A stretch of 6,480 nucleotides of DNA from Oscillospiraceae bacterium (GTDB lineage: Bacteria; Bacillota; Clostridia; Oscillospirales; Acutalibacteraceae). Shown here piece after piece: positions 1 to 4,882 of this stretch (within the stretch, counting starts at the first letter, position 1; every line of letters starts with the position of its first letter). A program made the position numbers and the translations under genes. The notes under the pieces are model-generated. The model was not told where the DNA came from. It saw only the letters and a list, made by a program, of their open reading frames with translations, and made no database searches. Location of the stretch: contig DNGF01000218.1 in NCBI GenBank assembly GCA_003486665.1, positions 1 to 6,480 of the forward strand, written 5' to 3'.

Positions 1-101
1 ACGTTTACAGAAGCAATTCGCGTAAGCTTTGGGAAGAAAAATTTGACGCTCGTAAGACCTATACGGAATTTTTCCCGGACTCGGAACCGCTGTATTCATG
101 A
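1..101 (+). CDS. C-terminal end of a probable glycosyltransferase (5' partial)
   Basis: An open frame enters from the left edge (first full codon at base 3) and ends at TGA 99-101, giving 32 residues. The tail contains SRKLWEEKFDARKTY, which resembles the closing helix of GT4/GT1-type glycosyltransferases (typically N-x-R-K-L-x-E-E-x-F). The stop lies 12 bases before the next start codon, whose ribosome binding site (AAAGGA) falls in that gap, so the two genes are almost certainly cotranscribed. Its place directly before a polysaccharide polymerase and a polysaccharide kinase supports a sugar transferase that builds the repeat unit at the inner face of the membrane. The coding call is fairly firm from the spacing. 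The family call rests on a short tail and on context, so another polysaccharide enzyme is possible. Confidence 0.55.
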   Translation, partial: VYRSNSRKLWEEKFDARKTYTEFFPDSEPLYS

Positions 102-113
102 GAAAGGAAAATT

Positions 114-1373
114 ATGGTAACGCTGAGAAAAGGTATATTAAGAATTAATTTCGGCAGCCAAAGCAAGGCAAGGCTATTCTATGAATTTGCTTTTCTGCTG
201 AACATGGTCGTTGTTTTTGCGTTTTACGATGTCGCAAATGTAGGCCCTATCGCGGCAATCGTATTATTTGTTTCGTCTTTTCTCGTGCTTATGGAGAGCG
301 GCAAGAGCAGAATAACGATACCCTATATTACGGTTTGGTATCTGACGCTGATCCTATACGGAGGACTGTCCGGACTATGGGCGCAGTTCTTTACGTCATA
401 TAATATTTCGTTTGTAATAAAGCTTTGCATCATTTTGCTGATCACAACCTCCATTGCGATTTATGTTGATACCATGGAGGATCTCGACAGGATAATGTCG
501 CTGTTTGTTGTCGGAGCGGTCATTATTTGTCTTCTTGAGTTTTCCGCCGTGCCGTCAGGTGGCTGGAAAGCCGGAAGCGTAGGAAATTATTTCAGCGGCA
601 ACAACCCAAACGATATAACGATTTGGATCGATTTTGCCACGGTAATAGCTTTTTACAGGGCATACGTCAAAGGAAACAAGGGTATGTATTTGCTTGTTGC
701 CCTGTTTATTACATTTTGCGCTTTCTCAAGTTCGAGAAAGGGTCTGCTTGCATCAATTGCCGGCCCGATAATGATAGTTTTTCTATCGGTAAGGAAGGAA
801 CGGTATTTTGTTAAAATTCTCGCGGCAATCGCGCTCGGCGCCGTTATACTGATGCTCGTTATGGAGAACGACACTCTGTACGCGGTAATAGGTAAAAGAC
901 TTGAGGGAATGTTCGATTACTTTAACGGTGACGGTAACGACTGCAGTATCATACTGAGAAAGCAGTACATCGAAGCTGCAAAAAATATGTTTTATGAATC
1001 ACCGATCATCGGCAAGGGAATGGGCAACTATTCGCGAATATTGGACAGCGAGTATTATTTGGGCAACTATTACAGCCATAATAATTACTGGCAGATTTTG
1101 AGTGAGCTTGGCTTGATAGGCTTTGTAATATATTTTTCTATGTACGTTTACTGTGTAGTGGTATTTCTCAGAGCCTATTTCGTTCAAAAGAGAAAGATTT
1201 CGGTCTTGTTCTTGACGGCGATTACAATGATGATCGTGCTTGATACCGGAATAATCAGCTACAGCTCAAAATACGGTCAGCTTGTAATTGCGATAGTCTG
1301 TTGTGCGACGTACGCGTTTAAAACCGACGGCGGCATGGCATACAGCATGAAAAGACAAAAAAATCGGGAGTGA
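114..1373 (+). CDS. O-antigen ligase / Wzy-type polysaccharide polymerase, multipass membrane protein
   Basis: This 419-residue protein has about ten hydrophobic segments, spread from residues 22-60 through 362-402, with a larger hydrophilic loop at roughly 255-330. Length and layout fit the O-antigen ligase/Wzy_C family (PF04932), which joins or transfers lipid-linked polysaccharide units on the outer face of the membrane. Family-typical marks are SSSRKG (205-210) after a membrane segment, the loop stretch around R282 with SPIIGKGMGNY (296-306), and HNNYWQILSELGLIGF (322-337). The His of that last motif, followed by LxELGLIGF, is the family's most recognisable signature. The ATG at 114 follows AAAGGA at the usual distance. 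The next gene begins 7 bases after its stop, so it is part of the same operon. In a Gram-positive operon with a CpsD-like kinase, Wzy polymerase is likelier than a lipid A ligase; sequence alone does not separate the two. Confidence 0.87.
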   Translation: MVTLRKGILRINFGSQSKARLFYEFAFLLNMVVVFAFYDVANVGPIAAIVLFVSSFLVLMESGKSRITIPYITVWYLTLILYGGLSGLWAQFFTSYNISFVIKLCIILLITTSIAIYVDTMEDLDRIMSLFVVGAVIICLLEFSAVPSGGWKAGSVGNYFSGNNPNDITIWIDFATVIAFYRAYVKGNKGMYLLVALFITFCAFSSSRKGLLASIAGPIMIVFLSVRKERYFVKILAAIALGAVILMLVMENDTLYAVIGKRLEGMFDYFNGDGNDCSIILRKQYIEAAKNMFYESPIIGKGMGNYSRILDSEYYLGNYYSHNNYWQILSELGLIGFVIYFSMYVYCVVVFLRAYFVQKRKISVLFLTAITMMIVLDTGIISYSSKYGQLVIAIVCCATYAFKTDGGMAYSMKRQKNRE

Positions 1374-1380
1374 TCAAAGT

Positions 1381-2817
1381 ATGAAATCATATTCGGACAG
1401 AAAAAGTTCAAAGGGACTTGAAATAAACATCGTTGCTTTTTTCAGAGAGCTTTCCAAAAAAATATGGATCGTTCTGATAATTGCAGTCATCGGCGCCGCG
1501 ATCGGCGGAGTTGCCGGCGAAGCAACGAAGAAGGAAACCTATACTTCAACCGTATCGTTTGTCGTTAACTCGGCAACGGAAAACGGTCAGGCTTCAAGCG
1601 GTGAGATCAACGCTCAGATCAACATGGCAGGTACGTTTAACTACATCCTTTCAAGCCCGCGAATGAAAGAGGCTATTGTCGAAAAATGTTCAGAAAAGGT
1701 AACTTACGGTTTGGTTGACAGAAGCATATCGGTACGCGTTGTTACCTCGACAAACGTTATCGTTATGTCGGTCACAACGGATAACCCGAAAACATCGTAT
1801 GCAATAGCCAACACTGTCGTTGATGTTTACGGCGATATTGTTTCGGAGATATATTCAAATGCAAAGCTTACTCTTTGCGACAGACCGGTTCTTTCGACTG
1901 CTCCGAACTCAAACAGATCGGTATTCTCCCTCGCCTTGATGGTCGGATTTGTTGCCGCCGTTGCAACCTGCGTTGTATTCTTCATAATGTTCCTTGTTAA
2001 GGATACTGCAAAAACGGCAGATGAACTCAGCGAGAAGCTCGATGTTCATATTCTCGGTTCCGTTCAGCAGATTACAAACAAGAATAAAACGGCGAAGGGC
2101 CTTCTTGTTACCGACAGAAAGAACGGATTCTCGTTTATCGAAACCTATAAGGCTATCAGAACCAAAATCGAAAACAATTCCACAAGAACGGGCAACAAGG
2201 TCTTTCTTGTTACCAGCGCCTGCGAGAATGAGGGTAAAACCACCGTTTGCGTTAACGTTGCGCTTTCGCTTGCTCAGAACGGAAAGAACGTTTTGATCAT
2301 TGACGCCGATCTGAGAAAACCGTCTGTCGGCAAGATGCTTTCGCTTAAGGAAAATGACCGGGGTCTTTCGGATGTCATTCTCGGCAAGGTCGAATTGAAC
2401 AAGGCGATAAAGAGCGTCAACACATTCAACGTCTGTGTTCTTGCAGATCAGAACGGTGTAAATAATCCCTCCGAGCTTCTTTCAACGGAAAAGATGGAGC
2501 ATATCATTGAAGAGGTTCGAAACGCATTTGATTATGTTCTTATTGATACCGCGCCTGCAAGCGTTGTTACGGATACGGCGGTTATTGCCGGATTTGCAGA
2601 CGCTGCAATAATCGTTGTTCGTGAGGACTTTGCGCCTTATTCAAGAATAAGAATGTCGATAGAAGACATTGACTCAAACGGTGCGGAAATCATCGGCTGC
2701 GTATTCAATGCCGATACGAGCAACGTAAGCAATTCGAGCCGCTACGGACGCCATTATGGCAAGAAAGGTACTTACGGATACGGCGGATACGGCGGATACG
2801 GACAGTCATCGAAATAA
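1381..2817 (+). CDS. Fused chain-length regulator (Wzz/CpsC-like) and BY-type tyrosine kinase (CpsD-like) for polysaccharide export
   Basis: The 478-residue protein joins two modules that many Firmicutes keep as separate CpsC/CapA and CpsD/CapB genes. Residues about 15-210 form a Wzz-type membrane module: a transmembrane segment near 28-46, an external loop of about 135 residues, and a second segment near 183-206. Residues about 250-450 form the cytoplasmic kinase: Walker A TSACENEGKTT (278-288, Lys286), Walker A' VLIIDADLRKP (304-314) and Walker B YVLIDTAP (385-392). ETYKAIR (254-260) sits where the oligomerisation helix ExxRxxR normally lies, with Lys for the first Arg. The C-terminus has six tyrosines (455, 459, 465, 467, 470, 473) in a Gly-rich run, the expected autophosphorylation cluster. 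In this family, phosphorylation cycling controls chain length and export. A GGGAG site at 1366-1370 abuts the previous stop, suggesting translational coupling. No cognate phosphatase is in the window. Confidence 0.92.
   Translation: MKSYSDRKSSKGLEINIVAFFRELSKKIWIVLIIAVIGAAIGGVAGEATKKETYTSTVSFVVNSATENGQASSGEINAQINMAGTFNYILSSPRMKEAIVEKCSEKVTYGLVDRSISVRVVTSTNVIVMSVTTDNPKTSYAIANTVVDVYGDIVSEIYSNAKLTLCDRPVLSTAPNSNRSVFSLALMVGFVAAVATCVVFFIMFLVKDTAKTADELSEKLDVHILGSVQQITNKNKTAKGLLVTDRKNGFSFIETYKAIRTKIENNSTRTGNKVFLVTSACENEGKTTVCVNVALSLAQNGKNVLIIDADLRKPSVGKMLSLKENDRGLSDVILGKVELNKAIKSVNTFNVCVLADQNGVNNPSELLSTEKMEHIIEEVRNAFDYVLIDTAPASVVTDTAVIAGFADAAIIVVREDFAPYSRIRMSIEDIDSNGAEIIGCVFNADTSNVSNSSRYGRHYGKKGTYGYGGYGGYGQSSK
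2776..2801 (+). repeat. 9-bp tandem repeat coding the Gly-Tyr tail of the kinase
   Basis: The unit GGATACGGC occurs at 2776-2784 and 2785-2793, followed by eight matching bases at 2794-2801. Each unit encodes Gly-Tyr-Gly in frame, and the units lie just before the stop codon. Because the period is three codons, a slippage event would add or remove one tyrosine of the phosphorylation cluster without breaking the frame. The repeat is short, so this is only a potential source of variation. Confidence 0.8.
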
Positions 2818-2825
2818 AATTGAAT

Positions 2826-2854
2826 AACAAGAAAAACCTCTTTCGCATATTATA
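2826..2854 (+). promoter_or_regulatory. Candidate sigma-K promoter for the spore wall gene pair
   Basis: AACA at 2826-2829 matches the sigma-K -35 consensus mACm. After a 16-nt spacer, CATATTATA at 2846-2854 matches the -10 consensus CATAnnnTA at every fixed base. Initiation would fall near 2860-2862, giving a leader of about a dozen bases that begins at the AAGGAGG site. Sigma-K directs late mother-cell transcription in spore formers, which suits the SpoIID-like protein in the downstream pair. Cautions: the consensus is short, the region is AT-rich, several sigma consensuses were tried, and the leader would be very short. Confidence 0.4.
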
Positions 2855-2872
2855 AAGCGAAGGAGGTTTTTT
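2832..2872 (+). terminator. Intrinsic terminator of the polysaccharide operon, overlapping the next gene's ribosome binding site
   Basis: The arm 2832-2846 (AAAAACCTCTTTCGC) pairs with 2857-2871 (GCGAAGGAGGTTTTT) over 15 positions with one G-U wobble (T2841/G2862) and a 10-base loop at 2847-2856. The 3' arm ends in six T residues. The hairpin begins 15 bases after the kinase stop, a normal place for a Rho-independent terminator. The lower stem is A/T-only, so the U-run is itself part of the extended stem. The A-run on the 5' side would also allow termination on the opposite strand, but no convergent gene is visible. The GAAGGAGG site for the gene starting at 2874 lies wholly inside the 3' arm. 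Confidence 0.8.
2861..2866 (+). promoter_or_regulatory. Ribosome binding site AGGAGG, base-paired in the terminator stem
   Basis: A perfect AGGAGG core lies 7 bases before the ATG at 2874, which fixes that start. On any RNA that includes 2832-2846, all six bases pair with CCTCTT of the upstream arm, so the site would be hidden. On RNA starting inside or after the loop it would be free. The site therefore favours translation from a local promoter over read-through from the polysaccharide operon. Confidence 0.75.
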
Positions 2873-2873
2873 A

Positions 2874-3485
2874 ATGCACGAGCTTGAAAAAATGATAGAA
2901 AAATATCGGCAGGAGCTTGTTGAATTTTCAAAGCAAAGCCCGGTCAGCGATGATGAGCTTTTTGAAACCGAAGAGCGAGCCACAGCGCCGGTAATGGCAA
3001 GTGCGCTGCCGTTTATGGGTAACGTCGGTGCCGATAAAGAAACCGAGTATTACCAAAACTACGAGGACTTTGAAAGAAAAAATCCGTCCAAAGGCAGTAT
3101 GAGAGTCCAGGTTACATCGGGCGGAAGAAGCTATCCGATAATCAACGCGGCGTTTAAGGTGTCTATTCCGCTTGAAACGGGCGACCGTGAAATATATTCG
3201 GGATATACGGATATTAACGGAGTGGTGGATAACATAGTTCTGCCTGCCCCAAACGAAAGCTATTCACTCGATGAGCAGAACACCACGGTTGAACCGTATG
3301 CCGTTTATGAGGTCACGGTTACTCATCCCGATTTTGCAAAGTCGGAGTTCTTTAATGTACCCGTATTCGCCAACATAAAGGCGATACAGCCCGCAAGGCT
3401 TGTTCCGCTGACCGAAACGGGCAACGAACCCGGCACGGTCAATATTCCCGAACAGCCGATGGGACTTTTCGGAGGTGACGTTTGA
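2874..3485 (+). CDS. Putative carboxypeptidase-regulatory/transthyretin-like beta-sandwich protein, partner of the SpoIID-like protein
   Basis: This 203-residue protein has no signal peptide, membrane segment or catalytic motif that I can see. Residues 1-22 look like a charged amphipathic helix, followed by an acidic linker to about residue 60. Residues about 74-178 look like one beta-sandwich of the carboxypeptidase regulatory or Cna-B-like type: MRVQVTSG, then alternating strands, the turn TDINGVVDNIVLPAP (112-126), YEVTVTHPDF (145-154), and NVPVFANIKAIQPARLVPL (161-179). The tail is Pro/Gly-rich. From memory, similar domains occur at the N-terminus of single-chain clostridial peptidoglycan-binding proteins; here the module would be a separate gene. 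It overlaps the next gene by one base, so the products are probably made together and may interact. Such domains usually aid folding or adhesion. An enzymatic role is not supported. The start is fixed by AGGAGG. Confidence 0.8.
   Translation: MHELEKMIEKYRQELVEFSKQSPVSDDELFETEERATAPVMASALPFMGNVGADKETEYYQNYEDFERKNPSKGSMRVQVTSGGRSYPIINAAFKVSIPLETGDREIYSGYTDINGVVDNIVLPAPNESYSLDEQNTTVEPYAVYEVTVTHPDFAKSEFFNVPVFANIKAIQPARLVPLTETGNEPGTVNIPEQPMGLFGGDV
3471..3476 (+). promoter_or_regulatory. Ribosome binding site GGAGGT that decides the start of the SpoIID-like gene
   Basis: GGAGGT lies inside the end of the upstream gene. It is 8 bases from ATG 3485 and only 5 from the in-frame TTG at 3482. Spacing and codon strength both favour ATG 3485, which shares its A with the upstream TGA (TGATG) and makes translational coupling likely. 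Confidence 0.75.
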
Positions 3486-4822
3486 TGCCTGACAGACCGA
3501 TAATTCCCGAATTTATCACAGTTCATCTCGGCAGACCGAATGCCGCGGCAAGAAATGTCCGCGTTCCGTTTGCACAGTATATTAAAAATGTTGCATCAAG
3601 TGAAATCTATCCCACCTGGCCGGAAAATGCGCTCAGAGCAAATATCTATGCCGAGATCACCTTTGCTCTTAACAGAATTTATACGGAATATTACAGGTCG
3701 AGAGGCTATGACTTTGACATAACAAATTCAACGCAGTTCGATCAGTATTATGTTGAGGGCAGAGATATTTTTGAAAACATAAGCCGTGTAGTTGACGATA
3801 TTTTCAACGACTACGTTGTTAAGCAGGGTCAGATCCAACCGTATTTTACTCAGTATTGTGCCGGAACCTGCGAGGGCCTTTCGCAGTGGGGTACCGTTTC
3901 GCTTGCAAATCAGGGCTATACTCCGTACAGAATACTTCAGTATTATTACGGAAACGATATTGATATAATCAAAAACGCACCGATAAAAACGAATACGCCG
4001 ACATACCCCGGAAGCCCGTTAAGGCTCGGAAGCGGCGGCGAGGATGTTGTTGAAATTCAGCGCGAGCTTAATAGAATAGCGGCGAATTACCCGTCTATTC
4101 CGAAGATTTCCGGAGCAAAGGGATATTTTGAACAGACAACGCAAAACGCAGTCAAACAGTTCCAGAGAATCTTCAACCTTGATCCCGACGGTGTGGTCGG
4201 CAAGGATACATGGTATAAGATAAAACAGATCTATAACGGAATCAAGGGACTTTCGGAGCTTTATTCCGAGGGTATAACCATCAGCGAGGCGGAAAGAAAA
4301 TACGAAAGAGTTCTTCAAAAAGGAAGCAGCGGTGCTTCGGTAAGAATTTTACAGTATTATCTCAACTTTCTGAGCTATTTCAATCTCAAGCTTCCGTATG
4401 TATCCATTGACGGAATTTTCGGCGATGAAACAAGAGATGCAGTGTTTGCTTTCCAGTCGCTTTACGGACTCGATGTTGACGGAATAGTCGGCAGGGATAC
4501 ATGGGATATGATTCAAAACGCATATGCAGGCGTGCTTACATCACTGCCCGATGAATACAGAAGCTATTCTTCACTGCTTTATCCCGGATACATTATAACA
4601 ACGGGGGCGAGCGGAAAGGTTGTTGAACAGCTTCAAACCTATCTTAAAACAATTGCCGCAAACGTTCCGTCGGTTCCCGATGTGACTGTTGACGGATACT
4701 ACGGCGATCAGACGAAAAATGCCGTTCTTGCGGTTCAGAAGCTTGAGGGCATTGAGCAGAACGGTCAGGTTGGTGTTCTGACGTGGAATGCGATCGTTAA
4801 TCTCTATAATCAGTTTAGATAA
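3485..4822 (+). CDS. SpoIID-like domain protein with three peptidoglycan-binding repeats
   Basis: With ATG 3485 as start, the protein has 445 residues. Residues about 1-165 resemble a reduced SpoIID/LytB domain: VPFAQYIKNVASSEIYPTWPENALRANIYA matches the family stretch P-x-E-x-Y-(5)-A-x-E-x-P-x-x-W-P-x-x-A-L-x-A-Q-A-x-A. E40 falls at the SpoIID catalytic Glu. CEGLSQWGTVSLANQGYTPYRILQYYYG (129-156) matches the family's C-terminal G-x-S-Q-(Y/W)-G motif. Cys125 and Cys129 flank this motif. Three PG_binding_1 units follow at about 178-250, 277-350 and 371-444, each ending in D/NGxVGxxTW. SpoIID is a lytic transglycosylase acting on denuded glycan during engulfment. This domain is about half the usual length and lacks a signal peptide or membrane anchor, so activity and location are open. 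It could be a wall-binding protein, or a hydrolase released when the mother cell lyses. Confidence 0.85.
   Translation: MPDRPIIPEFITVHLGRPNAAARNVRVPFAQYIKNVASSEIYPTWPENALRANIYAEITFALNRIYTEYYRSRGYDFDITNSTQFDQYYVEGRDIFENISRVVDDIFNDYVVKQGQIQPYFTQYCAGTCEGLSQWGTVSLANQGYTPYRILQYYYGNDIDIIKNAPIKTNTPTYPGSPLRLGSGGEDVVEIQRELNRIAANYPSIPKISGAKGYFEQTTQNAVKQFQRIFNLDPDGVVGKDTWYKIKQIYNGIKGLSELYSEGITISEAERKYERVLQKGSSGASVRILQYYLNFLSYFNLKLPYVSIDGIFGDETRDAVFAFQSLYGLDVDGIVGRDTWDMIQNAYAGVLTSLPDEYRSYSSLLYPGYIITTGASGKVVEQLQTYLKTIAANVPSVPDVTVDGYYGDQTKNAVLAVQKLEGIEQNGQVGVLTWNAIVNLYNQFR
4016..4816 (+). repeat. Three degenerate peptidoglycan-binding repeats within the SpoIID-like gene
   Basis: Units span roughly 4016-4234, 4313-4534 and 4595-4816, each about 220 bases. 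Each carries L-x-x-G-x-x-G-x-x-V near its start, (D/A)G-x-(F/Y)-(G/E)-x-x-T-x-(N/D)AV in the middle and (D/N)G-x-VG-x-x-TW near the end. The closing segments of units 1 and 2 (4187-4213 and 4478-4504) agree at 23 of 27 bases, while unit 3 is more diverged, so units 1 and 2 are probably the younger duplication. Confidence 0.75.
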
Positions 4823-4825
4823 ACG

Positions 4826-4854
4826 GTATAAATTAACTCAATCCGAAAATAATA
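4826..4854 (+). promoter_or_regulatory. Possible sigma-G promoter before spoVAF
   Basis: GTATA at 4826-4830 fits the forespore -35 consensus (GHATR). AATAATA at 4848-4854, after 17 bases, agrees with a CATAMTA-type -10 at six of seven positions, lacking the first C. Initiation would fall near 4861, a few bases before GGAG at 4871. In Bacillus the spoVA genes are sigma-G dependent, so the match is biologically sensible. The gap is very AT-rich and chance matches are easy. Confidence 0.3.
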
Positions 4855-4870
4855 ACATTATCAAATTCAC

Positions 4871-4874
4871 GGAG
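4871..4874 (+). promoter_or_regulatory. Ribosome binding site GGAG that decides the spoVAF start
   Basis: GGAG at 4871-4874 is 8 bases from the ATG at 4883 but only 2 from the in-frame ATG at 4877. The second ATG (product beginning MDNVLFSDIF) is therefore the likelier start. Confidence 0.65.
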
Positions 4875-4882
4875 AAATGTTT

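Noticed and set aside
1994..2296. 100-codon plus-strand open frame inside the kinase gene
   Set aside because: It is out of frame with the Walker A region and rich in Arg/Ser/Leu, as expected of a shifted reading of a real gene.
2820..2856. Sigma-A promoter in the gap (TTGAAT at 2820 with TATTAT at 2848 or TATAAA at 2851)
   Set aside because: The spacers are 22 and 25 bases, far from 17, so the pair does not make a credible vegetative promoter.
2705..2983. 92-codon minus-strand open frame across the gap between the kinase and the next gene
   Set aside because: The translated sequence is low complexity (Ser runs, repeated RIRR from the GGATACGGC repeat) and crosses a terminator hairpin; there is no sign of a real protein.
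3482..3484. TTG as start of the SpoIID-like gene
   Set aside because: The ATG at 3485 is a stronger codon and 8 bases from GGAGGT, against 5 bases for the TTG.
4019..4318. 99-codon open frame on the minus strand inside the peptidoglycan-binding region
   Set aside because: It is antisense to a clear PG_binding_1 repeat, with no ribosome binding site or recognisable protein.
4856..4862. CATTATC as the sigma-G -10 before spoVAF
   Set aside because: It is 25 bases from GTATA, too far; AATAATA at 4848 has the right spacing although it lacks the leading C.
4877..4879. First ATG of spoVAF as start
   Set aside because: It is only 2 bases from GGAG; the ATG at 4883 has normal spacing. The difference is two residues and not certain.
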